Of a DNA stretch of 64,000 nt, positions 55,948-64,000 are shown piece after piece. The stretch spans positions 674,219-738,218 of the forward strand of contig NZ_BLRL01000001.1 of the NCBI RefSeq assembly GCF_015082335.1, in the 5' to 3' direction. A program made the translations under genes and the position numbers. The stretch comes from Moritella sp. F3 (GTDB lineage Bacteria > Pseudomonadota > Gammaproteobacteria > Enterobacterales > Moritellaceae). Under the pieces are notes generated by a model. The model was not told the origin of the DNA and ran no database searches. It was given only the letters and a program-made list of their open reading frames with translations. Within the stretch, counting starts at the first letter, position 1, and each line of letters starts with the position of its first letter.

Positions 55948-56580
55948 ATGTTTCAAACTACCGTTGAATTATTGTTACAGGGTCATACCATTTGTCAGGT
56001 TAGTCAGCCTGATGCCTATCGCTACCTGTCTGAGCAAAGCCTGTTTGAAAAGGTAAATGATTACCTGCGTTTGATTAACCGTAAAGTAAAAGTCATTGAA
56101 GATGGCCTAGCTTTTGTTGCTTGTTACTGCACGATTGAAGAAGAAAACCGCGCGGATATTCGTCAACAGTTGCGCCAAGTACGTGATATTTTCCGCCCAC
56201 TGGTTAACTTTCTTGAACTCGCGATGACAGCCCTAGTTCATGACTGTGCGATGCGCGCAGGCGATACTATTCGCTTGTCTGAGTTATTACGTGGTATTGA
56301 AAACGAACCAACGCTAAAGCAACAACTAGCGCTATTAACCAACAAAGGTATTTTCAAAACCAGCCGTAACGACATTTCAGAACAGCTTAACTTCATCCTT
56401 AAAAAACTTGATGAAGCGGGTTACGTACAACGCCTTGATACCGGCAGTACCATCTATCAGATCACCGCGAAGATGAACTACATTCACGAGTTAATTGATT
56501 TTATTAATGACAGTGAATCGTTAAAACTCGAAAAACAAGATAACCATATCTTCGATGACTCACAGTCGGAGATGTTCTAA
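55948..56580 (+). CDS. MksE/MukE/JetB-like accessory subunit
   Basis: A 210-residue protein predicted to be two winged-helix units. It contains YLRLINRKVKVIEDGLAFVACY, then a region with FRPLVNFLELAMTALVHDCAMRAGDTIRLSELL, and ends in a polar tail (KQDNHIFDDSQSEMF). Subunits of this size and position in Mks, Muk and Jet operons bind the kleisin, and the helical MRAGD-type block with the following ALLTNKGIFKTS winged-helix segment is in keeping. The assignment is from context and general pattern. It begins 3 bp after the SMC-like stop and ends one base into the next ATG, so all three genes are translationally coupled. Confidence 0.72.
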   Translation: MFQTTVELLLQGHTICQVSQPDAYRYLSEQSLFEKVNDYLRLINRKVKVIEDGLAFVACYCTIEEENRADIRQQLRQVRDIFRPLVNFLELAMTALVHDCAMRAGDTIRLSELLRGIENEPTLKQQLALLTNKGIFKTSRNDISEQLNFILKKLDEAGYVQRLDTGSTIYQITAKMNYIHELIDFINDSESLKLEKQDNHIFDDSQSEMF

Positions 56581-57854
56581 TGTCACAGCAGCAAAGCGCT
56601 TCTGAAGTCGAAAAAATTGCTCAGATAATTCGTAGCTCGTTTGCTAAATCAAACAGTACGATGTTGGCGCAAGCGTATTTCGATGGCAATGTAATAGATG
56701 ATGGTGAGAATACCGCATTATTAGAAATGCTCACCAAAAATGGGCTGATCCGCCCAAGTGAAGAAGATGGCACTTACATGCTCGCCATCAACTTAAAACG
56801 TATTTTAGACAAGTTATTATTACGCCATGCGTCTTATCGTAAACGTACCGATATCGCAAAAGTCATGCAACACATCGACGGTGATATCAAATCCTATAAA
56901 CGCGCACTGCTCACTGGCCAGCACAATGAAGTTGCTTTCTATTTAAGCCAAGTAGACGAAGAGCTTTACGGCATCGTTTACGAGTTAGAAGACAGTGTCA
57001 GTGGTTTGTTCGCAGCTATTACCAGTAAATTTGGTTTTGTTGATAGTTTAGAAAGCAAGATTCATGAGAATGAAAAAGCCATTGCCTACACAGAAGGCCT
57101 GCTTAACGCCTTAGCAGATATCAATCTTAACGATGTTTACGCCTGGTTAGATTGGGATGATGTACCAGCAGAATTAAGCCGTAAAGTTACTTTTTTCATT
57201 GATGGTTACCGTCGTATTAACCGTCAATTAGAAGGCGCGGTTCACCGTATGCGCCAGCTGTTAATGACGCTGCGTAAACAAAATGAACAAGTAGCTCGCC
57301 TCAAAGCAATGTCTAAGTACCTCAAAGACAACCCAATTTGGGAGCTAGACGATTACGATGAGCGTGAACACATACCAACTATCTTCAATCGCGTAGCACC
57401 GTTGCCATTATCAGCCAGTGTTGATATTAGTAATCAGGTACAGCAAGAAGAACTGACCGACATTTACAACACGTTACGTAAAGAGAGCAAGTCAGACGCT
57501 GAAACGGTTGACTTACGTAGCAGCGGTCGTATTGATGACTTGCAACAAAAGGCCCGTGAACTCGAAGCCGATTATGTGTTGTCACAGTGTGAAGCGTTAT
57601 TTAAACAAGTACTGAGCAATAAAGGCGATAGTTTCTCTGCCCTGCACTATTGGCAACAAGACGGTCAGCTTACTGATATTTTACCTCAGCATTTATGGCT
57701 TAGTATTTTGTATAATGAATACCACAAGTGTGCACCAGCGGTACGCAAAGTCATGGTCATCGATTTCCCTGATGCCCTAACAACAGATTTACCGGGCTCG
57801 ATATTAGTCTCAGGTAATTTACGTGTGAGTGATATTCAACTCCAACGCGCTTAA
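56580..57854 (+). CDS. Kleisin-like subunit (MksF/MukF/JetA-type)
   Basis: A 424-residue protein placed as the kleisin by size, helix content and operon position. The first 70 residues look like a winged helix, the middle (about 80-260) is helical with the acidic segment DWDDVPAELSRK, and the C-terminal part (about 340-424) could form the second winged helix that contacts an SMC head (VRKVMVIDFPDALTTDLPG). No sequence motif is diagnostic, as kleisins diverge fast. In mukFEB, mksFEB and jetABC the kleisin comes first; here it comes last, which is unusual. A TOPRIM JetD/MksG gene does not follow. Confidence 0.65.
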   Translation: MSQQQSASEVEKIAQIIRSSFAKSNSTMLAQAYFDGNVIDDGENTALLEMLTKNGLIRPSEEDGTYMLAINLKRILDKLLLRHASYRKRTDIAKVMQHIDGDIKSYKRALLTGQHNEVAFYLSQVDEELYGIVYELEDSVSGLFAAITSKFGFVDSLESKIHENEKAIAYTEGLLNALADINLNDVYAWLDWDDVPAELSRKVTFFIDGYRRINRQLEGAVHRMRQLLMTLRKQNEQVARLKAMSKYLKDNPIWELDDYDEREHIPTIFNRVAPLPLSASVDISNQVQQEELTDIYNTLRKESKSDAETVDLRSSGRIDDLQQKARELEADYVLSQCEALFKQVLSNKGDSFSALHYWQQDGQLTDILPQHLWLSILYNEYHKCAPAVRKVMVIDFPDALTTDLPGSILVSGNLRVSDIQLQRA

Positions 57855-57881
57855 TCCTCTCTAAACAGGTACCAATTATCC

Positions 57882-58637
57882 ATGTTTGCACTTAAAAAAA
57901 TAATTGGTACCTGGCTAATGCCACTACCTTTCCTGCTGACCCTTTTTATCCTTGCGGCATTATTATATAAACTCACGCGCTATAAACGCAGTGCTCAAAT
58001 CCTATTTTGTAGTAGTTTTATTACATTATTACTATTAAGCCTCGATCCTGTTGCGACGCGTTTAGCCGCGACATTAGAGTCTCAGTACCCAAGTTATCAA
58101 GATCAAGCTGTCGATTATGTCCACGTATTGGGCAATGGTCATACAACAGTAGATAGTTTACCAATCACCAGCCAACTATCCCCAGCAGCCCTTGCTAGAA
58201 CCATTGAAGGCGTACGAATTTATAAACTGAACCCGACGGCTAAGTTAATCTTCAGCGGTTACAGTGGCGGTGATATCAACAGTAATGCCATGATGAATGC
58301 GCGCTTAGCCATCGCGTTGGGCGTGCCAAAATCAGCCATTATATTATTAGAATCGCCTCGGGACACTATCGAGGAAGCTATTGAAAATAAAAACATTACT
58401 CAAGGTAAAGTGCTTGTATTGGTTACCTCGGCTACCCACATGCCTAGAGCCATGAGCATATTCAAACAACAAGGTCTATCTCCTATCCCAGCACCCACTG
58501 CACATGTCAGTAAAGCTCGCACAGGAATACAACCTTTACACTATTATTTTCCACGTGCGAATCACTTAGCCGTCAGTGAAAGAGCTATCCATGAGTGGTT
58601 AGGACTCGCTTGGTTGTCGTTAAAAAATAACCAATAG
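57882..58637 (+). CDS. elyC: ElyC-like DUF218 membrane protein
   Basis: A 251-residue inner-membrane protein. Two hydrophobic helices (about 8-28 and 38-52) precede the DUF218 domain (about 80-240), with DYVHVLGNGHTT, LIFSGYSGGDINSNAMMNA, ESPRDTIEEA and LVLVTSATHMPRAM. It matches ElyC (YcbC), which is needed for cell-wall stability in E. coli at low temperature. In E. coli elyC lies next to smtA-mukFEB. Here it starts 27 bp after the kleisin-like gene, so it sits with an SMC-type operon again. It could be read through from that operon or have its own promoter. Confidence 0.85.
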   Translation: MFALKKIIGTWLMPLPFLLTLFILAALLYKLTRYKRSAQILFCSSFITLLLLSLDPVATRLAATLESQYPSYQDQAVDYVHVLGNGHTTVDSLPITSQLSPAALARTIEGVRIYKLNPTAKLIFSGYSGGDINSNAMMNARLAIALGVPKSAIILLESPRDTIEEAIENKNITQGKVLVLVTSATHMPRAMSIFKQQGLSPIPAPTAHVSKARTGIQPLHYYFPRANHLAVSERAIHEWLGLAWLSLKNNQ

Positions 58638-58754
58638 AACCGACATTCTGTAATTACTCGAAAAATCCCCCAGCAATTGTGTAGGTAAACGTGGGGCAAG
58701 TCACAGTTACTGTATTTTATGTAGTTTTATTACCAAAAATTGTCTTGTGACAAC

Positions 58755-58782
58755 TTGCCCTAGCGCTAGATGACTCTATAAT
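58755..58782 (+). promoter_or_regulatory. Likely tpiA promoter
   Basis: A -35 TTGCCC (58755-58760) and -10 TATAAT (58777-58782) are 16 bp apart, about 90 bp before the tpiA ATG. The -35 overlaps a CTAGCGCTAG palindrome and one arm of a GGGCAAGT/ACTTGCCC inverted repeat (other arm 58694-58701), so an operator here is possible. Confidence 0.6.
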
Positions 58783-58870
58783 CATCTCATGTTCTTAATT
58801 AAAGTCGCTTTGACATAATGTCAGCACTTAGATTAATGAAAAATAGCTTTAAACCATATCGGAGATAGAC

Positions 58871-59626
58871 ATGAGACAAGCACTAGTAATGGGTAACTGG
58901 AAATTAAACGCAACTAAAGCATCTGTAGAAGCTCTAGTTAACGGTTTAGTTGATGCGGCAAAAGAAAATGCAACTGTTGAAGTTGCTGTATGCCCTCCTG
59001 CTGTTTTTATCCCACAAGTTGAAGCATTAACTGCTGACACTGCAATTACATACGGCGCACAAGATTGTGACGTTAATACAGCTGGCGCATTCACTGGTGA
59101 AAACTCAGCAGTAATGTTAAAAGAATTCGGTTGTAAATACACACTTGTTGGTCACAGCGAACGTCGTGTTATCCACGGTGAATCAAACGAAGTTGTTGCT
59201 GACAAATTTGCTGTTGCACAAGAAAACGGTCTAGTACCAGTTCTTTGTATCGGTGAAACACTAGAGCAATTCGAAGCTGGCGACACTAAAACTGTTGTTG
59301 AAGCACAACTACAAGCTGTTGTGACTAAATCTGGTATCACATCACTAAATAATGCAGTAATTGCATACGAACCAGTTTGGGCTATCGGTACTGGTAAAAC
59401 AGCAACACCTGAAATTGCACAAGACATCCACGCTCACATCCGTTCATGGGTAGCAGAGCAAGATGCAGCTGTAGCAAACAAAGTTCAAATCCTTTACGGT
59501 GGTTCAGTTAAAGGCGCTAACGCTGCTGAATTATTCGGTCAAGCAGACATTGATGGCGGCCTAGTAGGCGGCGCTTCACTAGACGCTGTAGAATTCTCTA
59601 AAGTTATTGCTGGTGCGTCTGCATAA
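58871..59626 (+). CDS. tpiA: Triose-phosphate isomerase TpiA
   Basis: A 251-residue TIM-barrel enzyme that interconverts dihydroxyacetone phosphate and glyceraldehyde 3-phosphate. Catalytic residues are intact: K11 (GNWKLN), H95 (LVGHSERR) and E167 (AYEPVWAIGTG), with the loop-6 lid GTGKTATP. Length is close to the 255 of E. coli. The codon choice is strongly biased to a few codons (GGT, GAA, GTT, ACT), as expected for a highly expressed gene. A CGGAGATAGAC ribosome site precedes the ATG. It is a single gene with its own promoter and terminator hairpins. Confidence 0.97.
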   Translation: MRQALVMGNWKLNATKASVEALVNGLVDAAKENATVEVAVCPPAVFIPQVEALTADTAITYGAQDCDVNTAGAFTGENSAVMLKEFGCKYTLVGHSERRVIHGESNEVVADKFAVAQENGLVPVLCIGETLEQFEAGDTKTVVEAQLQAVVTKSGITSLNNAVIAYEPVWAIGTGKTATPEIAQDIHAHIRSWVAEQDAAVANKVQILYGGSVKGANAAELFGQADIDGGLVGGASLDAVEFSKVIAGASA

Positions 59627-59637
59627 TAGCGATTAAG

Positions 59638-59671
59638 TCTGACCTAGATAGTACATCAACGCTAGGTCAGA
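59638..59671 (+). terminator. Hairpin after tpiA
   Basis: TCTGACCTAG (59638-59647) pairs perfectly with CTAGGTCAGA (59662-59671) across a 14-nt loop, 12 bases after the tpiA stop. It has no T-run, so it may stabilise the mRNA end or act jointly with the stem 20 bases further on. Confidence 0.6.
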
Positions 59672-59690
59672 TAGATTAGGTCGAATAAAA

Positions 59691-59745
59691 AGTGTAGTAA
59701 TATGGCTGATAGTACAGCTTGTAACAAAGTCACTATTACTACACT
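59691..59745 (+). terminator. 12-bp stem with a 31-nt loop after tpiA
   Basis: AGTGTAGTAATA (59691-59702) and TATTACTACACT (59734-59745) are perfectly complementary and followed by CCTTTCTT. It is the second hairpin downstream of tpiA and may be the true terminator or the 3' end of a small RNA. Confidence 0.5.
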
Positions 59746-60117
59746 CCTTTCTTATTAAACTTATCTTGTTAAAAATAAAATTGCGCCGAGGCATTATTTT
59801 ATTTAACGATTGAAAGTTTCATATGAAAGCGTGATTAATATCACTTTAGTAATAAAATAAGTCATAAAGACACGAAAAGAATAACAGAGCTAGTTATAAT
59901 GAATACACAAGACTAGCGATAACAAATTAACATTAAATACGACGTTAATTTGAAAGTTAAATAGAAAAATAGAATGTAGCAGCGACAGATATATAACATT
60001 GGTGTGCTAAAAAATGAATAAGCGTGCCATCACCTGCTGCACAGTACTTGTCCTTTATAAGGACACTACTTTAACCCAATAAATAAAGTATCATCGATTG
60101 ATATATTTGAGGCTTCA
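59746..60117 (+). other. Non-coding leader region upstream of pfkA
   Basis: About 370 bp with no coding frame. It contains a GTGA-TTAATA-TCAC dyad (59831-59844) that fits a CRP site core, next to TGAAAGTTTCA (about 59813-59823), which resembles a shortened Cra site. A TGTCCTT-TAT-AAGGACA palindrome (60049-60065) lies 50 bp before pfkA, and a ribosome site (TGAGG) precedes the start. These are suggestive of carbon-source control but unproven. Confidence 0.4.
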
Positions 60118-61080
60118 ATGATTAAAAGAATAGGTGTTTTAACAAGTGGTGGTGATGCACCAGGCATGAACGCAGCAATCCGAGCAGTTGTACGTGAAGG
60201 CTTACATCTTGGCTTAGAAGTTTATGGTATTTACGATGGTTATGCTGGTTTACACGCGGATCGTATCGAGAAACTAGATCGTAAATCTGTTTCTGATGTC
60301 ATTAACCGTGGTGGTACTTTCTTAGGTTCTGCACGCTTCCCTGAATTTAAAGAACAAAGCGTTCGTGAAGAAGCAATTAAGAACCTTAAAAAACACGACA
60401 TCGATGCACTTGTTGTTATCGGTGGTGACGGCTCTTACATGGGTGCGATGAAACTAACTGAAATGGGCTTCCCATGTATCGGTATTCCAGGCACGATTGA
60501 TAACGATATCCCAGGTACTACATATACGATTGGTTTTGATACTGCACTAAACATCGTCGTTGATGCGATTGACCGTTTACGTGACACATCAACATCTCAC
60601 CAACGTATCTCGATTGTTGAAATCATGGGCCGTTACTGTGGTGATTTAACCATGGGTGCTGCGGTTGCCGGTGGTGCAGAATTCGTAGTGATCCCAGAAA
60701 AAGGCTATGATGAAGCTGATTTATTAGCACAAATTAAAGCGGGTATCGATAAAGGTAAGAAACATGCCATTATTGCAATGTGTGAACATGTAACAGACGT
60801 GAACCAGCTTGCAAAACATATCGAATCAGTAACAACACGTGAAACACGCGCAACAGTGTTAGGTCATTTACAACGTGGCGGCACACCAACTGCTCGAGAC
60901 CGTATCATGGCTAGCCGTATGGGTTCATACGCAGTTAAGTTATTACTAGAAGGTGAAGGCGGCCGCTGTGTTGGTCTAATGAACTCAAAAATGGTTCACC
61001 ACGACATCATCGATTGTATTACCAATATGAAACGTCCGTTCAACCAAGAGTTATTTGATCTGTCTGATTCATTATTCTAA
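60118..61080 (+). CDS. pfkA: ATP-dependent 6-phosphofructokinase PfkA
   Basis: A 320-residue glycolytic enzyme phosphorylating fructose 6-phosphate. The nucleotide motif [11 protein letters not shown] is at the N-terminus, GGDGS is at residues 102-106 (the G-G-D-G of ATP-type PFKs rather than the PPi type), and the catalytic motif TIDND is at 126-130. Motifs MGRYCGDL and [14 protein letters not shown] (allosteric/substrate sites) are intact. Length matches E. coli PfkA (320). Codon use is strongly biased, as for tpiA, in line with high expression. It ends at a strong terminator before convergent uvrB. Confidence 0.97.
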   Translation: MIKRIGVLTSGGDAPGMNAAIRAVVREGLHLGLEVYGIYDGYAGLHADRIEKLDRKSVSDVINRGGTFLGSARFPEFKEQSVREEAIKNLKKHDIDALVVIGGDGSYMGAMKLTEMGFPCIGIPGTIDNDIPGTTYTIGFDTALNIVVDAIDRLRDTSTSHQRISIVEIMGRYCGDLTMGAAVAGGAEFVVIPEKGYDEADLLAQIKAGIDKGKKHAIIAMCEHVTDVNQLAKHIESVTTRETRATVLGHLQRGGTPTARDRIMASRMGSYAVKLLLEGEGGRCVGLMNSKMVHHDIIDCITNMKRPFNQELFDLSDSLF

Positions 61081-61145
61081 GCACTTACTGAATTATAACT
61101 GAGTAAGAGCTAAATAAGATCACGTTAGCTTTAAAAGACTTGAAC

Positions 61146-61183
61146 AAAAAAGCGAAATCGACTTACATTGATTTCGCTTTTTT
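61146..61183. terminator. Bidirectional terminator between pfkA and uvrB
   Basis: AAAAAAGCGAAATC (61146-61159) pairs with GATTTCGCTTTTTT (61170-61183) across a ten-base loop, and T-runs result in both directions. It lies between the convergent ends of pfkA and uvrB. Confidence 0.9.
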
Positions 61184-61187
61184 TGAT

Positions 61188-63182
61188 CTATTGTATTAAT
61201 TGTTCACGCAGCTTCGCCACTTTATCACGGGTTTCACCGGCTTTTTCAAATTCTAGATCTTGCGCATATTTATACATTAGCTCTTCTAAACGTACAATTT
61301 CTTTACTGAGCTCTGCAGGAGTAAATATCGCATACGTGGCTTTCTGCTCGGCAATATGCATCATCTGCTGTTCAGGCGTTCGGCCGATGTTAAAGCCATC
61401 TCCCACCTTCTTCTTCAATCCCGTTGGGGTAATACCATTTTTGATATTATGTTCATGCTGCAATGCTCGGCGACGTTCCGTTTCACTGATCGCTTTATCC
61501 ATCGACTTAGTAATACGGTTAGCATATAAAATAGCCTTACCTTCTAGGTTACGCGCTGCACGACCAATGGTTTGGATCAGTGAACGTTCAGAACGTAAGA
61601 AACCTTCTTTATCGGCATCCAGAATAGCCACTAATGAAACCTCTGGCATATCCAGACCTTCACGCAGTAAGTTAATACCGACGAGTACGTCAAATACACC
61701 TAAACGTAGGTCACGGATGATTTCAACACGCTCAACAGTATCAATGTCAGAATGCAGGTAACGTACCTTCACTCCATGATCAGCAAGATATTCAGCCAGA
61801 TCTTCAGACATACGTTTAGTCAGTGTCGTCGCTAATACCCTCTCGCCTTTTGCTACCCGAATATTAATCTCACTAAGTAGATCATCCACCTGAGTATCAA
61901 CAGGGCGCACCTCAATAAGTGGATCTAATAGTCCGGTTGGTCGTACGAGCTGCTCAACAATTTCACCATCACAACGATCTAATTCATACTGACTCGGCGT
62001 CGCTGAAACATATAATGTTTGCGGTGAAATAGACTCAAACTCTTCAAACTTAAGTGGTCTGTTATCTAATGCTGACGGTAATCGGAATCCGAATTCAACC
62101 AGCGTTTCTTTACGCGAGCGATCACCTTTATACATGGCGCCAATTTGTGGCACTGTAACGTGTGATTCATCGATAACTAATAAGCCATCATCAGGTAAAT
62201 AATCCAGTAGGGTTGGAGGCGCATCACCCGGCGTACGGCCAGACAGGTAACGTGAGTAGTTTTCAATGCCCGAGCAATAACCTAATTCTTGCATCATTTC
62301 GATATCAAACTGCACTCGCTGACTGACACGCTGTTCTTCAATCAGTTTATTTGCTGATAATAATTGTTTTTTGCGCTCCGACAATTCAACTTTAATGTGT
62401 TCAATCGCCGCTAAGATCTTTTCTCTTGGTGTTACATAGTGAGTCTTAGGATAAATAGTCGCGCGTTCTGCTGTTTTCTCTATAGCCCCCGTTAGCGGAT
62501 CAAAATAACTGATACGCTCAACTTCATCATCAAACATCTCGATACGCACAGCATGCTTATCAGATTCCGCAGGGTAAACATCGATGACTTCGCCGCGCAC
62601 ACGGAATGTCGAACGTTTAAAATCCATGTCGTTGCGGGTATATTGCAATTCAGCTAAACGACGAATGATACTACGCTGGCTAATCATCTCGCCCACCGAT
62701 ATATGCAGCATCATCTTAAGATAAGACTCTGGATCACCCAAACCATAAATAGCAGATACAGAGGCAATTAAGATCACATCACGACGTTCTAATAAGGCTT
62801 TAGTAGCTGACAGGCGCATTTGTTCGATATGTGCATTCACTGCTGCATCTTTCTCAATAAAGGTATCAGTGCTGGGTACGTAGGCTTCTGGCTGATAATA
62901 ATCGTAGTAAGAAACAAAATACTCTACCGCATTGTTAGGGAAGAATTCTTTCATCTCACCATAGAGCTGTGCGGCAAGGGTTTTATTTGGCGCCATCAAT
63001 AATGTCGGCCGATTTAATTTCGCGATCATATTTGCGACAGTATAGGTTTTACCCGAGCCTGTTACGCCGAGTAAGGTTTGACTGGCAACACCAGCCTCAA
63101 AACTATCAACTAGTTTTTCAATCGCTTGAGGCTGATCCCCGCTGGGGGTATATTCAGAACATAGATCGAATAGAATCGTCAT
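61188..63182 (-). CDS. uvrB: UvrABC excision nuclease subunit B
   Basis: A 664-residue damage-recognition helicase of nucleotide excision repair. Walker A GVTGSGKT is at residues 39-46, the damage-probing beta hairpin [12 protein letters not shown] follows, then helicase motifs ([48 protein letters not shown]) and a C-terminal UVR domain (about 625-662; [18 protein letters not shown]) that binds UvrC. Length is near E. coli UvrB (673). It is a single gene, convergent with pfkA. I searched its upstream region for an SOS box (CTGT-N8-ACAG) and saw none. Confidence 0.97.
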   Translation of the reverse strand: MTILFDLCSEYTPSGDQPQAIEKLVDSFEAGVASQTLLGVTGSGKTYTVANMIAKLNRPTLLMAPNKTLAAQLYGEMKEFFPNNAVEYFVSYYDYYQPEAYVPSTDTFIEKDAAVNAHIEQMRLSATKALLERRDVILIASVSAIYGLGDPESYLKMMLHISVGEMISQRSIIRRLAELQYTRNDMDFKRSTFRVRGEVIDVYPAESDKHAVRIEMFDDEVERISYFDPLTGAIEKTAERATIYPKTHYVTPREKILAAIEHIKVELSERKKQLLSANKLIEEQRVSQRVQFDIEMMQELGYCSGIENYSRYLSGRTPGDAPPTLLDYLPDDGLLVIDESHVTVPQIGAMYKGDRSRKETLVEFGFRLPSALDNRPLKFEEFESISPQTLYVSATPSQYELDRCDGEIVEQLVRPTGLLDPLIEVRPVDTQVDDLLSEINIRVAKGERVLATTLTKRMSEDLAEYLADHGVKVRYLHSDIDTVERVEIIRDLRLGVFDVLVGINLLREGLDMPEVSLVAILDADKEGFLRSERSLIQTIGRAARNLEGKAILYANRITKSMDKAISETERRRALQHEHNIKNGITPTGLKKKVGDGFNIGRTPEQQMMHIAEQKATYAIFTPAELSKEIVRLEELMYKYAQDLEFEKAGETRDKVAKLREQLIQ

Positions 63183-63858
63183 TATTTAATGCCACAACTT
63201 AGCTTATAAAGTATATATTTCCATAATACCAATTTACACTTAGTCCGCCAGATAAATTATTAGCGCATTATAGTTACTTGCAGCGATAAAAATAGGACAA
63301 TCATTCTAAAACAATCAATAACAAACAAATGTCAAGCAGTTATCAACAGTTTTAAAAAAAACATTTTTTTTGTGGTTGTTTTTGATACAAAGAATTTAAA
63401 ACTGAATTAACCCCATGTATAACCCGATAAAACAAATAACATAAAGACATGATTTAAAACACTTAAACGGCATTTTAAACACCTTTTAATAGAGCTATTC
63501 AAAATAACGCTAGTGACAGATATATACGTCCGAACAATTTAATCCACAGAGTTACCCACAGATTTAGTGGATAACTTAAGAAATATGTCATATCCAACGA
63601 TTCGTGGCATAAAGAAAACATCGAGTCCTATTTTTAGCATACCTAGAGCATGGATGTTTACCTATAAATAGGAGAAAACACTTTTTAATCATGCCAAGTA
63701 AAAATCAACGTACTAAGAACGTTGAAAATACATACAAGTCTGGATCCTTTAGGTATAAATCAATTGTTTACTTAAACTACGCTATCAGTAATTCTTAACC
63801 ATCATCGTTCAGATATTCAACAAACAAAGCGCAAATGGCATTTTAGCCTGTTTTATCA
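63183..63858. other. Long non-coding region with DnaA-box-like words
   Basis: About 675 bp between uvrB and the tRNA-Asn promoter with no gene in any frame that I can support. It is rich in A/T tracts (63350-63380). Four words one base from the DnaA box TTATCCACA are present: TTATCAACA (63340-63348), TAATCCACA (63540-63548), TTACCCACA (63552-63560) and, reversed, TTATCCACT (63566-63574). Three of these lie within 35 bp. Confidence 0.5.
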
Positions 63859-63894
63859 TTGACACTAAAAGCATCTGACCTTAATATTCGCCCC
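63859..63894 (+). promoter_or_regulatory. Strong tRNA promoter with GC-rich discriminator
   Basis: A perfect -35 TTGACA (63859-63864) and -10 TAATAT (63882-63887) are 17 bp apart. A GC-rich discriminator (CGCCCC, 63889-63894) follows, as in stringently controlled stable-RNA promoters. The tRNA begins 25 bp downstream. Confidence 0.85.
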
Positions 63895-63918
63895 GTCTTC
63901 GAAACAAAGACAAGTAAT

Positions 63919-63994
63919 TCCCTTTTAGTTCAGTTGGTAGAACGGTGGACTGTTAATCCATATGTCGCTAGTTCAAGTCTAGCAAAGGGAGCCA
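63919..63994 (+). tRNA. tRNA-Asn (anticodon GUU)
   Basis: A complete 76-nt tRNA. The acceptor stem TCCCTTT/AAAGGGA closes it, the D-arm is AGTTCAGTTGGTAGAAC, the anticodon loop CTGTTAA holds GUU, and the T-arm GCTAGTTCAAGTCTAGC is intact. The discriminator G and the 3' CCA are encoded. The sequence closely resembles E. coli tRNA-Asn. It is 25 bp after a strong promoter; more tRNA genes may follow beyond the window edge. Confidence 0.96.
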
Positions 63995-64000
63995 TATTAT

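Noticed and set aside
57855..58870. JetD/MksG nuclease gene completing a Wadjet system
   Set aside because: The only coding frame after the kleisin-like gene is an ElyC-like DUF218 protein, with no TOPRIM motif.
63183..63400. LexA (SOS) box upstream of uvrB
   Set aside because: I looked for CTGT-N8-ACAG and found no acceptable match on either strand near the uvrB start.
63183..63858. Replication origin (oriC)
   Set aside because: DnaA-box-like words are present, but there is no dnaA, dnaN, mnmG/gidA or mioC nearby, and each word has a mismatch, so an origin call is not justified.

Overview
The window reads as chromosomal DNA from a marine, probably cold-adapted gammaproteobacterium close to Moritella, Shewanella, Psychromonas or Vibrio; I favour Moritella. 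This is inferred from gene content (TorS/T/R, an NspS-MbaA-like polyamine/c-di-GMP pair, a six-gene menaquinone operon, AmtB-GlnK, bacterial 4.5S RNA, tRNA-Asn) and a moderately AT-rich composition. There is no rRNA, CRISPR array, prophage or intact insertion sequence.

Layout. 1-3.6 kb: a cut-off YjaB-like acetyltransferase, a small-molecule phosphotransferase, an inositol-monophosphatase-family enzyme and two small envelope proteins. 3.9-8.8 kb: the TMAO sensory system torS, torT, torR, without torCAD. 8.9-13.9 kb: a DUF1275 membrane protein and two LysR regulators, one divergent from DoxX and SDR genes and one divergent from a two-domain SnoaL-like lipoprotein. 14.2-17.6 kb: a polyamine-binding protein with a GGDEF/EAL partner. 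17.7-22 kb: mtgA, a LysE-type exporter, an MscS channel, and glnK-amtB with candidate NtrC and sigma-54 sites. 22.3-28.6 kb: a ferric-siderophore ABC transporter and TonB-dependent receptor with Fur-like sites. 28.7-33.7 kb: a relic of a LysE gene, a secreted discoidin-like/HExxH protein, an M50 protease, a CCTATA hexamer array and a chemoreceptor. 34.1-38.8 kb: an SgrR-like regulator overlapping a Gfo/Idh/MocA dehydrogenase, then a glutathione transferase divergent from a LysR gene. 39-41.1 kb: 4.5S RNA and a GAF-GGDEF-EAL protein. 41.3-49.3 kb: menFDHBCE on the minus strand. 49.5-51.8 kb: TauE/SafE and APC transporters. 52.1-58.6 kb: a three-gene SMC-like (Mks/MukBEF/Wadjet-type) operon followed by an ElyC-like gene. 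58.9-63.2 kb: tpiA, pfkA and uvrB. 63.2-64 kb: a long non-coding stretch with DnaA-box-like words and a tRNA-Asn gene with a strong promoter.

How genes work together. TorT/S/R form one phosphorelay. The NspS/MbaA-like pair links an external polyamine to c-di-GMP, and a second EAL protein lies at 39.2 kb. MenF-D-H-B-C-E carry chorismate to DHNA-CoA for menaquinone, which fits anaerobic respiration on acceptors such as TMAO. The ABC genes and receptor import a siderophore, but no siderophore synthesis genes are present.

Two observations stand out. First, the SMC-like operon has the order SMC ATPase, MksE-like, kleisin-like (the reverse of mukFEB and of the usual mksFEB/jetABC), no JetD nuclease gene beside it, and an elyC-like neighbour. 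Second, several unrelated genes (phosphotransferase, torS, menD, menC, probably menE) carry short in-frame tandem duplications. These are often placed at insertions relative to the family and suggest a local or genome-wide habit of slippage-driven protein expansion.
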